Positions 23,841-36,330 of a DNA stretch of 64,000 nucleotides are shown here, piece after piece. Position 1 is the first letter of the stretch. Each line of letters starts with the position of its first letter. Source of the DNA: Spongilla lacustris (lineage: Eukaryota; Porifera; Demospongiae; Spongillida; Spongillidae); NCBI GenBank assembly GCA_949361645.1, contig OX442435.1, positions 4,326,220 to 4,390,219 of the forward strand, written 5' to 3'. The notes below the pieces were generated by a model, which was given only the letters and a program-made list of their open reading frames with translations, was not told where the DNA came from and made no database searches. A program made the translations under genes and the position numbers.

Positions 23841-24203
23841 ATGCCTCAAGCAGCAAGAGCCCATCGACTGACAATAGAGCAAAGAGCTGCAATAGTAAGG
23901 TTCTACTATGAGAATGCCTACCTCACAGTAAGCAGATTCAGGAGGGACTACCCAGCCTACACAACTTTGTGCCGAAGCACTGTGCTTAGGTTGGTATCTA
24001 AATTTGAGGAGCATGGGACCATGGAAAACAGACTTAAGCAGCATTGTGGAAGGAAGAAGTCTGTTAGAGTGCAAGCCAACGTTAACATCCATGCTCAGTG
24101 CATACAGAGGAATCCCCATCTCAGTACACGGCGCATTCAAGCTCACACAAGGCTCAAGAGGTCAAGCACACAGAAGATGTTGAAGAAGCACACACTCACA
24201 TAA
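23841..24203 (+). CDS. HTH (DUF4817/mariner-like) transposase N-terminal fragment
   Basis: A 120-residue ORF. Residues 10-60 read LTIEQRAAIVRFYYENAYLT, then FRRDYPAY, STVLRLVSKFEEHGTMENRL and an Arg/Lys-rich segment. This is the pattern of the DUF4817-type helix-turn-helix found at the N-terminus of IS630/mariner-like transposases in invertebrates. A second helical stretch (IQRNPHLSTRRIQAHTR) fits the second DNA-binding subdomain. The DDE catalytic domain is missing. At about 24185 the reading frame runs into DNA also present in the element's arm (near 27097), so the final residues (KKHTLT) come from the fusion. This agrees with the mariner-like tips and suggests a deleted parental transposase gene. 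Confidence 0.7.
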   Translation: MPQAARAHRLTIEQRAAIVRFYYENAYLTVSRFRRDYPAYTTLCRSTVLRLVSKFEEHGTMENRLKQHCGRKKSVRVQANVNIHAQCIQRNPHLSTRRIQAHTRLKRSSTQKMLKKHTLT

Positions 24204-24455
24204 CAAAACACTACTGATACTTAGCACATGCACAATGTCAGTGGGAACTTAGGTAGTGGCTCACAACGTCCCTCTCTTAAACCAATAATCTTTCCAATAA
24301 TCTAAAGTTCCTACAGAATGAATCATTTAACACAAAAACAAGGTTTTTCTAATAAACACCCGGGCTAAAAAAATAAATAAATAAACTAAAAGGGTCACAA
24401 CAACTGTCAAAGACATGCACCAAACTTTCATTCGAACTTCTAAAACCTAAATCTA

Positions 24456-27400
24456 ATACCTCCAGCTACCCCCCAGATGATTTGAAGGCTGATGATTGAA
24501 GTTCATGTGTGTTCTGCTTTGTTGTTAAGTCAGAGTGTGCTTTAATTCCATAGAAGATGATTTTTCGTGCTGTTAAGGTATGTACAGAGTTTTTTTTTTA
24601 AAAGTCATTACAATTCTGTTATGTCTTTTTAGTGAGCTACCATTGTGGATTTTGAGAATCAAGGATCCTGTTATGTTTATCAGAGTAGATGCATGGTTTC
24701 TCCTATTGGTGTATGTGCAGTGCAGTGCACCATTTGGCCTGTTGTACATGTTAGAAGCACTTTACAAACATGCAGGTACCTAATTTCATTCATAGCAAAT
24801 GACTAAATGTAGGTTTTATATGAATTTGATTTGCATTGTTCCTTCTTGTGAGAGATGTTACTGATATGAGTTCACACCATCTGTCAAAGTTTTACTCAGC
24901 AAGGGCAAGGTACATGTACATGATATGTACATGATATTGAAGGTTGGGTGTCCATTCAAATTCACTGAATGTGTGTCCTGGTTATGTATAGCTTACAGCT
25001 TTAGTCTGCATATGAAAATATGCACAATGTATGGGGAAGATTTATGTTTTTAAGAGAGGTGTGCAGACTCTCTGCTTATAGAATGTGAGGGTGTGCTTTA
25101 ACGTAGCATAATGTACCATCACACAAGATGACTGATCATTCTGTTTGCTTAAAAAACATTCATTTTAAATGAGGGTGTGCTTTCATTGAAGGTGTAATTT
25201 GAGCTTCTAACATGTACATCGGTTTAGTTCATACATGTTAAATGCAAGCACAATAACACATAACAACGAAGTTGCAAGCCCATCTACCCATACTTTAGCA
25301 AACTATGACCTGAAAACTGATTTAAGGTGGGACCTCACAACATGTTACATTAGAAATCAACATGTACATGTAGCTGGAGGCTTGCAACTTTTAAATGAAA
25401 GCACAAAACTGAACTAGAAATCTTAATGCAAATAACGCCTCTTTTATAATTACTACCTCTAACCTTACGTGTTAAATACACACAGTGACACATCTCTATG
25501 CTCACAACAAGCAAACCTTAACATAACACAGAAAATTGTTCAAATTACATTACTGGAAGGTGTCTTAAAATTAGAATCTTCTCCAAACAAACAGGTGTAT
25601 TTTTTACCAGAGACTACCTCTAACCTTACTTTTAATAGTTATAACTAACACAGCTATAGGCTTTCAATACAATCACACCCTCATTTTTAACACAGGTTTT
25701 TGTACCTCAAAAGCGTGCACAATAATTTTGCCGATATTACTTGATACTGATATACATTTACAAATGCACAATGTCCTGGGAGCTTAGGTATGTGGCTCAC
25801 AACATCCCTCTCTTAATCTTTCCAAGAATCTCAAGTTCCTACGAGTGTACATGTAACTTGTACCTTTAACCTTACTTAAAAATAAAAATAAAACACATGA
25901 ATCATTTAACACAAACAAAACACATTTTGAAGCACACATAACACCTTAGTCTAACATGGTATGAGCCTACCCATGCTCTCTTAAGACATGCAGCTGACTT
26001 TCCAAACCTTGCTGGAGACCGTAAGCTTTAGAACACCTCAACATAACAACAGGTGACTGTTAAAGCAAGGGGTCACCATGCATGCATAAATAAAAAACAA
26101 CACTTACACACATTGATCTGGAATTACAACTCTTTTTTTTTAAAAACAAATAACTTTTAGTAACAAGCCTGCACCATTACATTTTGAATGAAAACACCCC
26201 CTCATTTAACATAGAGCTTTTCCGTGCAGTCTCATAAAGCAGTGATTCTATCACTACTTTGGCACACAATTGCTCACAACATGGTGTTATTACATTACTC
26301 TTAAATTCAAGCATCGCAAACGCACTTGCAACACTAATCACAACAGGCATGCTTAAGCAGCACCACAGATTGTTAGCTATAAGACTCATAACTTGATTAA
26401 GCAAAATCTTAAAAAGAGCATTTGTTGTTCCTGACATAGCTGGAGGCTTGACAGATGAGCTGATGCTCTAATACAAAAGCATCGACTGAAAGCATTAAAA
26501 TGCGTGTATGAGAGAGCCTAATACCAGTACACATTATAATCTCAGAACAAGTTTAGGTACTTAGAAAGGATCGATGGATTCATATCTACTCAATCACCTA
26601 ATGTAACATTAGACAGTTAACACACCCTCACTAAAAGTAACACTTAAAGCAGAGGGTCTATATCCATAAGCATCAGTTAGAACACATTATGATACGAAAA
26701 TAAAAAACTCACAATTTGTTGCAAGCAAACCTGTCCTAAAACAGTTCTCTTCATTGAAACCCCAACTTATAGACCCAGGAACTACAATGACACTGCTCTT
26801 AAATTCAAGCTATGGAACCTGTAGCTGATGACTTGTGCCGATATTTTGTACTGAAAGTACTCCCCCAAACCACAACAGGATTGTCTGAGTTGTCAGACTC
26901 ATGATGCAACAGCCACCTTTCAAACATTCCCCAGCATATACAGGTGTATTTTTAAGCAGAGACTACATGTACTTCTAATAGCACACAGAAAGAAGCTCAG
27001 ATTTTTACATTTTCAATGAAAGCACACCTCATTTAACCCAATGGTTTACATACCTTAATAACAATTATTACTTTACTAAAAGCACACACTCACATAACAA
27101 AACACTACTGATACTTAGCACATCACAATGTCAGTGGGAACTTAGCAATGTCCCTCTCTTAAACCAATAATCTTTCCAATAATCTAAAGTTCCTACAGAA
27201 TGAATCATTTAACACAAAAACAAGGTTTTTCTAATAAACACCCGGGCTAAAAAAATTAATAAATAAACTAAAAGGGTCACAACAACTGTCAAAGACATGC
27301 ACCAAACTTTCATTCGAACTTCTAAAACCTATGCTTGCGGATACTTTTAAATGAAATCACTCCTTCACATCTCAACAGGAGTCTCCTAAAGCTCATACCA

Positions 27401-28701
27401 AGCAATGGCACATATTACGATCTAAGCTAACAGCTAGGCTCAAAACATTATGCTCTCTTAAGACGTACAGCTGACTTCCCAAACATTTTAAACCTTACTG
27501 GAGGTCGTAAGCTTTAGAACACCTTAAAAAGTAAAGAGTTAACATAATTAAAGAACAACAATTACACACTATGACCTGGAACTAGCTTAGAAGCTCACAT
27601 CACAATGCAAGTACAACTCTCTTAAAACAGCAAACTTTTTACTTTTAGTGCAATAACAAACAAAGAAGCCTATACTATTACATTTTGAATTAAAGCACTC
27701 CCTCATTTATAACATAGAGCTTTTCCTAGGAGTCTCTTAAAGCAATGATTCTACCACTAATTCGACACACAATTGCTCACAATGTGGCGAAATAACACCA
27801 CTCTTAAATCCACATCACAAACCCACTTGCAACATTAAAGCAATTCTTCAAATCACAACTGGTATCTCCTAAAGATGAGAGCTAACCCATGCTTTAAACA
27901 ACAGCACCATTTGTGATCTGGTAACTAGCTATAAGACTCATAACTTTATTAAGCATAACTTATCTTAAAAAACAGCACTCTTCCCATGAAATCAATCCAA
28001 AACATAGCTGGCTTGACAAATGAGCTGATGGTCTAAAATAAAAGCATCGGCTCCTAGCATTAAAAATGATGACTCACTTAAATACATGTACGAGAGAGCC
28101 CTTCCCTAAATTCGAATCAGTACACAGAACTAGCGTACATGTAGGTGAGCACTGAAAAAAGATCAATGGACTCATCTCTACGCAATATCATCTAATGGGT
28201 TGCAACATTAGACAGCTAAGCACACCCTCACAAGAAGTAACTCTTAATGCAGGGAGTCTATTTCCAGATGCAGCAGTTAGCACACATTATGATGCAGGAA
28301 AAAATAGCTATAAAAAAAGCAACTTGTTGCAAGCAAACCTGTCCTAAAATCCCAACTTAGACCAAGGAACTAAAATGACACCACTCTTAAATCCAAGCAT
28401 TGGAAACCTAGCTAATATTTGTAATAAAATGAAAGCACTCCCCCAAATCACAGCAGGCTCATCTGAGTTATCTGATCCATGATGCAAAGCACACCCTTCT
28501 TTAATACGGCTGGTATATTTTTAAGCAGAGACTATGTCATTTGTACCTAGAACCATACTTTTAATAACACACAGATAAAAGCTCACATCCATTTTAAAGC
28601 ACATCTCATTTATCACAGTTGTTTACATACCTCAACAGCATCCACAATCATTAATTTACTGGAGAAGTATTAAAAGCACACAAAGCACACAACAAACTCT
28701 C

Positions 28702-28732
<31 letters not shown>

Positions 28733-30999
28733 ATTTAAAAAAATTTGGTCCACTAGGACCTGGGAACATGCAACAATGATGCATTACCCGGTTCTATGAA
28801 AATGGCAGTTTCCTATGAAACAAATAAGAGAATAATACATATACAACAACAAACTAACTAGCTAGCTACAAGGCTCAATCACAAACACACCTCTCTAAAA
28901 AAACACACACTTCAACAGCATGCACAATCATTTTGTGTGCAAATACATTAGTGGATGGTATGAAACTAATGGACACCCTCAGAAGTACCGATACTTAGCA
29001 CATGCACTCTCTTAAACCAGTCATCTTTCCAGTGATCTCAAGTTCCTACAGGTGTAATTTGTAGCTTTAACAATCATTTTCAAGAACACAAAGCTTTCTA
29101 GGCGCACATTACACTTGATTCTGTTAAAGCAGAGGCTGCTCTTAAGACGTGGCACCACACGTACATCCAACCATCTAAAACCTAGCTGTAATCTTGCTAT
29201 ACCGCAACAGGAGTCTCCTACATAAGCAACAGCAACGTACATCATAAACTGGGAACTACATGTAGCTAACAGCAAGGCCCAAAACATGATGCTCACTTTA
29301 AGATTGTGATCTGCTAAGAAACTCATAGCTTTATGAATTGAAATTAAAGCTCAAACTCTCTAACAGCACTATTTGCGTGATATTATCTAAAACATAGCTC
29401 GAAGGCTTTACATATCAGCTGATACTCTAAAATGAAAGCATTGGCCCCTAACATAAAAACATGACTCATTTAAATACTGAAGCACATTATGATCTGGAAA
29501 CTACCCAATCCTTACTGGTCAACATTAGACAGTTAAGCACACCCTCACATAAAAAACCAGAGAGTCTATATGCAAAGGCCACAGTTAACACAGCTAGAAA
29601 GTGTTCGAAGCTAGCTAACAGGCTCGCAATGGGATACAGTGACACTGCTCTTAAATCCAATCATCTGTCCGGTGGCTTGTAACATTAGCTGGCGATTTTT
29701 AACAAAAGCACCCCCTTATATCACAACTGTCTGTTTAAAAAGAAGAGAGCCATCCATACACAAGCAGCAACAAAAAAGATCTGGGATGAACATTGAAAGT
29801 AATGCACACCTTCTCTTTAGAAAAACAAATTATCTAAAACTTTGCTGGAGGCTTGCAACATTAGCTTTGAATAAAGTCTAACACAACTACGAGAATTTGT
29901 TAAAAAGATCGGTGGTCTACACAGAAATAAGGCTCGTACCCAGTTTTCTTGAAAACTGCAACCTTTGCTATCATCTAAACCTGCAGGTGTATTTTTAAGC
30001 AGAGACTACCTTTAACCTTAATAACACTCACAGCTAGAAGCTCACGTTACATTATAAATGAAAGCACCCCTTTATTAGATTTACAAAGCAAATACCTAGC
30101 TTAACAGCAAGCACAATTAATCACTTTACTGCATGGAGGCTTGAATGCTCTCTGACCCTTCACATATGTATGACATGAGGCTTTCCTTACAGTATTAAAA
30201 TTTAAATGGCACTTCACATAACACAAGAGTATCCTTTAATCCGGCACAGGCATGCAGTACCCATACGTAGCATTGGCTTTGCTCGACGGGATCTTAGCTA
30301 CGTAGCTAGCTAAGAGACAAAATCAGATATGCGCACAAATTACTGTGTGCTGCTTGGGATGCGATGCTGCTGTAGGCTATTAGCTCCGAGAGAGCTGTAA
30401 TCTCTTTAGATTTGATTTTTGCGTGTGTAATAACACACGCGTGTATACACGTGTGCGTCTCCGTTTCCTAACTCACAGAATGGCATTGCATGTCAAATTC
30501 TTATCAGCCCGTAGTAGTGTCTGTCTGTACGATTGTGCTAATTGGTGCGCACCACATTGGATGTAAACATGTAATTAGCTCGTAACACCCACGTAGGAGG
30601 TGAGGCATTGCTTTTTAAAAAAGATCCGCCTCCGAATTGTATCACGTGATTGAGACTGCTTATTTAATCACGAAATAAGTCTTGGGACGAGGTCGTGTGC
30701 GCAAGCGTACGCGAAGAAGAATAAGTAGTGGGTCGTAGTTTTAGTTGTGAATGTGAAAAAAATCCAAAATTTTGAACGAAGCTTCACAATCGATATGTGA
30801 ACACATACGAACTTTCAAATTCAGTTAATTTGTTGTGCTTATTAAAATTAATTAGCATGATTAATAATGTATTAACTTAATAGATGTAAAAAAATTTGAG
30901 GAAACCGACCAACTTGGTTTCAAAATATGAGATTTTTTTCTTACTCCTATCAAAAGTTATTCTCGTTCGAAAGCGTTGCGTTCATTCGTGGACACCCTG
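24456..30999 (-). repeat. right arm of giant inverted repeat
   Basis: The inverted copy of 16203-22746. Mirrored ORFs (24580-24783, 25235-25417, 26177-26437, 29021-29326, 29461-29682, 29639-29881) match their left-arm partners almost residue for residue. It carries a 22-base C run (28701-28722) opposite the 23-base G run of the left arm. The outer 120 bp holds the tip followed by an AAAAGTTATTCTCGTTCG-type subterminal segment. Confidence 0.9.
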
Positions 31000-31026
31000 T
31001 ATATAATTATATAATTATATATATAT

Positions 31027-32690
31027 GGGACAGTGTCCAGCAAAATCGGGCTTGTGGCGTTATAATTTTATCACTATAAAAATTGTACGTTACACTTAAC
31101 AGCACATCTTCGCAACGGTACAACCTTTTCCTTTCAAATTTCGTACACTTGTTCCCACACCATTTCTCTCTGTGGAAATCGATTTTTGTAATCTACGTAT
31201 TTTCCGTGCAGCGGGTACAGCATTCGTTAACCTCGCGGGCTAGAAATCCACATTTCTCGAGGTGCGAGTGTTGAAAACGCGTCAAATTCGGAACATACAT
31301 AGTGAAGTCCTGTAGCTATTGATTTGTTCAGATCGTTGATTTGTATATTATCCGTAACGGTAATATGGCAGTGCAAAGTTAGTGCATATTTCCCGCTCGA
31401 TTCGCGCCACCAATGTATCCTAACGCGCTTCCCGTTCTTCCGAGCACATGAATATGCAATTTATATCTGGCTCCGCCTATTCTCCGCCCCAAAGACCCAG
31501 TACCACTTTTGCTTGCTGGAAATTAAAGTGGAAACAATCTCGTTACGGCTGGCTTTGACTTTACAACTAGCGATTAGCGAAGTAAAGTTAACAAGTAATC
31601 GAGGCGATCGTGCAATGCACGTGGACTCTCGTGCCAACTTGGTACGTACGCACTCATAGCCACATTATAATACATCGCAGACATCAGGAGGGTGGTGATT
31701 GATTCATTTAGGAAAAGGCTTTCCGGGGACAAGTACGATTGCTAAGCCTTACTGTATACTACATGTACTATAAGTCTTGCTGCCTTCTTTGCACAACGTT
31801 AGCAACACAAACTAGTGCTATGGTGCAGTGCCAGTTATAAGAAGTGCTGTTACTGTGCTTGTAAAGTAGTGCTATGGTGTTGTGCTTGTGAAGTAGTGCC
31901 ATTGTGCAGTACCCGTTATGGTGCTGAAGTAGTGCCATGCATGGGTGAAGTAGTGCTATGGTGCTGATTGTGTAGTGCTATGGTGCTGCATTTATGAAGC
32001 AGAGTGCCTCTGTGTGACGTAGTGCTATGGTGCAGTACTAGTGAAGTAGTGCCATCGTTCTGTGCTTGTGAAGTAGTGCTATGGTGCTGATTGCATATTG
32101 ATATGGTGCAGTGCTTGTGACATAGTGTTATGGTGCAGTGCTTGTGACGTAGTGCTATGGTACAGTGCTTGTGACGTAGTGCTATGGTGCAGTGCTTGTG
32201 ACATAGTGCTATGGTGCAATGCTTGTGACGTGCTATGGTGCAGTGCTTGTGACGTAGTGCTATGGTGCAGTGCTTGTGCAAGGAAGCAAGGGCCATGGGG
32301 GCCATTACCCCCATTTTATTGTCACAGGGGGGCATTGTCCCCCCTCCCCCCCTCACCTTTATTCAGTACGATCTATACACCATCCTAAAATTTATGTCAG
32401 GTCCTCAGCCTATAGACATGCACATTTATTTGTACCCCCCACCTTTAAATACCTTACTACACACCTGATGGTGGCACCGTGCTTCTGAAGTAGTGCTATG
32501 CTTGCTGTGGTGCTTATTGTGTAGTGCTATGGTGCTGCGTTTATCAAGTAGTGATATTGTGCAGTGCTAAGCAATGCTATGGTGCTGTGTTTGTGAAGCA
32601 TGTGAAGTAGTGCTATGGTGTTGTGCATGTGAAGTAGTGCCATCCCTGTTATGGTGCCGAAGTAATGCCATGGGTGAATTATGTGTGCTG
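31027..32690 (+). repeat. left terminal inverted repeat of giant foldback element
   Basis: This segment is mirrored by 38997-40660. It begins with the conserved tip, includes unit-length sequence shared with the family (GATTTGTT, CCGTAACGG, GATTCGCGCCA), then a 27-bp minisatellite (GTGACGTAGTGCTATGG type, about 32100-32280) and a G/C-rich block at 32280-32370. One 1-bp indel separates the two sides near 31452/40236. Confidence 0.85.
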
Positions 32691-33222
32691 ATTGTGTAGT
32701 GCTAAGGTGCTGATTGTGTAGTGCTAAGGTGCTGATTGTGTAGTGCTATGGTGCTGATTGTGTAGTGCTATGGTGCTGATTGTGTAGTGCTATGGTGTTG
32801 ATTGTGTAGTGCCATGGTGCTGATTGTGTAGTGCTATGGTGCTGATTGTGTAGTGCTATGGTGCTGATTGTGTAGTGCTATGGTGCTGATTGTGTAGTGC
32901 TATGGTGCTGATTGTGTAGTGCCATGGTGCTGATTGTGTAGTGCTAAGGTGCTGATTGTGTAGTGCTAAGGTGCTGATTGTGTAGTGCTATGGTGCTGAT
33001 TGTGTAGTGCTGTGGTGCTGATTGTGTAGTGCTATTGTGCTGATTGTGTAGTGCCATGGTGCTGATTGTGTAGTGCTATGGTGCTGATTGTGTAGTGCTA
33101 TGGTGCTGATTGTGTAGTGCTATGGTGCTGATTGTGTAGTGCTATGGTGCTGATTGTGTAGTGCCATGGTGCTGATTGTGTAGTGCTATGGTGCTGATTG
33201 TGTAGTGCTGTGATGCTAATAG
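32690..33222 (+). repeat. 22-bp minisatellite array, left
   Basis: About 24 copies of a 22-bp unit with core GATTGTGTAGTGCTATGG, spacing almost constant and point variants such as GCTAAGG and GCCATGG. It has no spacers of varied sequence, so it is not a CRISPR array. It appears in reverse complement at 37440-38060. Confidence 0.9.
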
Positions 33223-34140
33223 TGTAATGCTATGGTTCTGCATTTATGAAGTAGGGCTATGGTGCAGTGTTTGTGACGTAGTGCTATGGGTTAGCCATCC
33301 TAAAAGTTCTAATATAGATCAGATCTCTCCCCCCTCCCCCCTTGGCCTATAGACATGCTCATTTATATGCACCCCCACCTTCCTACACGCCTGATGGTGC
33401 TATACTTGTGAAGTAGTGCTATGGTGCAGTGACTGTGAAGGAGTGCTTGGTACAGTGGCTGTGATGTAGTGCTATGGTGCAGTGCTTGTGCGAGGAAGCA
33501 AGGGCCATGGGGGCCATTGCCTCCATTTTATTGTTGTAGAGGGGCATTGCCCCCCCTCCCCCCTCACCTTTATTCTGTATGATGTTTAAAAAGTATAAAT
33601 GGAGGGGGGAGGGGGGGGGGAAGTGGTATACGCCATCCTAAGTCAGGTCCTCAACCTATAGACACACTTATTTATTTGTACCCCCCACCTTTAAATACCT
33701 TCCTACACACCTGATGGTGGCACTGTGCTTCTGAAGTAGTACCATGGTGCTATGCTTGTGAAGTGGTGCTGTGGTGCTTATTGTGTAGTGCTATGGGCTG
33801 TGTTTATCAAGTAGTGTTTTTGTGCAATGCTATGGTGCTGTGTTTGTGAAGCATGTGAAGTAGTGCTATAATGTTGTGCATGTGAAGTAGTGCCATCCAT
33901 GTTTAGTGCTGAAGTAGTGCTATGGTGCTGATTTTGTAGTGCTATGGTGCGATTGTGTAGTGCTATGGTGCTGATTGTGTAGTGCTATGGTGCTGATTGT
34001 GTAGTGCTATGGTGCTGATTGTGTAGTGCTATGGTGCTGATTGTGTAGTGCTATGGTGTTGTGCCTGTGAAGTAGTGCTATTGTGCAGCGCCTGTTAAGA
34101 AGTGCTAGTATAGTGCTGTGCTTGTGAAATAGTGCTTTTT
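33223..34140 (+). repeat. mixed minisatellite and G/C-rich blocks, left
   Basis: Degenerate GTAGTGCTATGG units interrupted by two blocks with C-runs and the words CTATAGACAT and CACCTGATGG. The block at about 33480-33720 matches 38177-38440 inverted. A short 22-bp array follows at about 33930-34070. No gene. Confidence 0.75.
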
Positions 34141-35780
34141 ATGGTGGACTACTACAGATCAAAGACAACTTGTTACCCATTTTGTTTCAGGAGTATTGGT
34201 AATTGCTATAGGAAGGTTAGCCCTTAATCCTCATTTAATGCTGTCTGAATGCTCCCTCATGCTTGGTAGCTACGTGTGCTCTGATCGTGATACCCATTGC
34301 GCTTGACATAATTTACAGTTTGCCCAAAAGGGGGGTAGGCAACAGCCGGTCAGTCGGGTGTGCGTAAGGGTGCTGACCCCCTACCCTGAGCCTGACTGGA
34401 ACCAAGGGAAACGCTGGTCCCCATTAGGTCAGCCCCACCCCTTGATGCTGGTCAAGGTAAGGTGGTTAGGTCAGGGTAGAAGCCCGAAGGGTGCCGCCTA
34501 CCATTGATGTGCAAGTAAGAACACAGCAAACATGTGTACAAGTACAGTCAGTGCACAGGTGGAGTGGTGGGTGGGTAAACAATGCAGCTGGCAGACTTGG
34601 CTTTGGACTGAGTGATTGCTGCCCACCCTACCATCCTTTATATACATGTGTGACCTGGAACCATATCAGGTGTCAATATCTTTGGGGACAGTGTGTTAGA
34701 TTGGATGAGGGGATTAGTTTAATGTAAGTGAGACTTATCCCAGACTTTAAGGCTTTAGGTTTGAATGGAGGAGAGGCTTTCCCTAGGCTCAGGTTTGAAT
34801 GGAAGTGAGGCTTTCCCAGGGGGTACAACCCTGGGGATTTTAGCATATTGCTCGCATACCCCCAAAACATTAAACCAAGTTTAGTACCTAAACCAACACT
34901 TGAAAAGACAACAGTTTGCACCACCTATCCTCATTTTAATTAGGAATGGGCTTGTGACTCATGTACACATCTGATGCTCCTTGAAATCTTCCTTTTTGAA
35001 AGCGTACTACACCTTTAATTAATGTTCATGTATAGTTTACAGCCCCCTAGCCTTTTAATGGGGTGCAATGCCCAAGCAATACACATGTAGCTTCCATGGC
35101 ACAAGGTGCACCTTGAACTGATGCCATGCAGGCCAGGTCACCACTTAATGGCTGCATGGGAAATATGGTCAAGGTGACTCAGATGGAAACAATAGATGGT
35201 CTTTAAAGCAAGCTATGACCACCTCGGCCATCATGCAGCTATAGTGACCACCTCAGTGTGGAGCTATGTCTCCTGACCACTCCAAAACTTGCCAAAGCTG
35301 TTATCCAACTGGTACATGGGAAAGGCAATGGCTCTAGACTTGCCCATCACTTCTCACCTCTTCATTTAACCCCCTAGCACTATTGGAAGTGAGGGTACCC
35401 AGGTCAATACATACTGCCAATGACACCTTGTGAAGCCTAAGATACGGAGGCACCAGCTATAAGCTTGCCTCACCTCTTGCCACCACCTCTAAATTCCAAA
35501 AGCTATCCTTACCCAGACTGCCAACCCTGATGTACATTAGTGATTGCTTTGATTGCTTGTGTGTGTTCTACATCTGTGATTGTGTGTGTATATGTGCCTG
35601 CATATGTGTGTGTGTGTCTGTACGTGTGTGTGTTTGCAAATTCTAAGTGGTGCCCCTCATACATGGCCCCTATTTCATCTAGGGAGCTGAGCAACATACT
35701 CTGAATATTTGAATAGTAGCTCATATAGTACAAGAGCAGTGTTGAGATTTTTTTTTTTAAGTCCAGGTTTCACAGGGGTA
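34141..35780. other. unique interior of giant foldback element
   Basis: About 1.6 kb without the minisatellite. Visible items are two near-copies of an AGGTTTGAATGGA..GAGGCTTTCCC phrase (about 34757-34818) and a CTGACC/GGTCAG-rich patch at 34360-34480. No ORF has domain content. It might be captured host DNA or the remnant of an autonomous ancestor, but I cannot tell which. Confidence 0.4.
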
Positions 35781-35781
35781 G

Positions 35782-36330
35782 AAGCTTTGGAAGCCTTGCA
35801 TATGTTAGCAGTGAATATTATTGCTAACCTATCACTACAGATTATGGCAGGTCTGGGCCACTGGAAAGTTTACATAGACTGTGTTCACAACCAACAAGCT
35901 TGTTATTTCTTATAGTGCAGTGCTTGTAAGGTAGTGCTATGATGCAGTGTTTGTGAAGTTGTGCTATGGTGCTGTGCTTGTGAAGTGCTTTTTCACAGGC
36001 ACAGCACCATAGCACTACTTCACAAGCACTGCACCATAGCACTGCTTCACAGGCACTGCAACAATAGCACTGCAAAATAGCACTTCTTGATAAAACAGCA
36101 CCATAGAAAGCACCATAGCACTACTTCATAAGCATAGCACCAAGGCACTAACAGGTGCGAAGGAAGGTATATAAAGTTGGGGGGTGCAAAAAAAAGAGCT
36201 CACACAGTACAAGATCAGTCCTTCACAGAAGCAGCTTTGGAAGCCTCGCATATGGTGGCAGTGAATATTATTGTTAACCTATCACTACAGATTATGGCAG
36301 GACTGGGCCACTGGAAAGTTTACATAGACT
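35782..36330 (+). repeat. 98-bp direct repeat flanking a minisatellite strand switch
   Basis: Near-identical segments at 35782-35880 and 36233-36330 (AGCTTTGGAAGCC through TTTACATAGACT), 451 bp apart. Between them the minisatellite changes strand at about 35990, where TGTGAAGTGCTTTTTCACAG forms a tight hairpin. This is the structural centre of the palindrome. Confidence 0.8.

Larger units (their letters stand above)
22747..24455. other. spacer of giant inverted repeat
   Basis: The unique centre between the 6.5-kb arms. In order it holds a 46-bp imperfect hairpin (about 22777-22824), a 22-base C run (22890-22911), a retroelement ORF (23085-23588), a 25-bp tandem repeat (23691-23790) and an HTH ORF (23841-24203). 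From about 24185 to 24447 it carries a segment that also occurs in the right arm near 27097-27330 in the same orientation. The spacer is therefore chimeric, with a duplicated piece of arm fused behind the HTH ORF. Confidence 0.7.
16203..30999. mobile_element. giant mariner-like element with 6.5-kb terminal inverted repeats
   Basis: A 14,797-bp unit. The left tip starts CAGGGTGTCCACGAATGAAC and the right tip is its exact reverse complement. TA flanks both ends (16201-16202 and 31000-31001), as expected for the Tc1/mariner/IS630 group, in which CAGGGTGTCC-type tips are known. Mirror positions add to 47202 across the arms, so left (16203-22746) and right (24456-30999) are near-identical inverted copies. 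I noticed only a few substitutions (for example Ser/Pro in mirrored ORFs at 22419-22622 and 24580-24783) and two 1-bp indels. The 1.7-kb spacer carries an HTH ORF and a retroelement fragment but no full DDE transposase, so the copy is probably non-autonomous. Confidence 0.9.

Noticed and set aside
17876..29326. Mirrored 101-residue ORFs in the giant arms as a conserved gene pair
   Set aside because: Mirror identity follows from arm identity. A start Met and hydrophobic first residues exist, but the unit's other tandem copies do not keep the frame.
16203..30999. Inverted arms as a sequencing or assembly fold-back artefact
   Set aside because: Artefactual palindromes usually lack a long unique spacer and do not end at exact transposon tips with TA on both sides. 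Here there is a 1.7-kb unique spacer, small differences between the arms and clean boundaries. Long reads would settle it.
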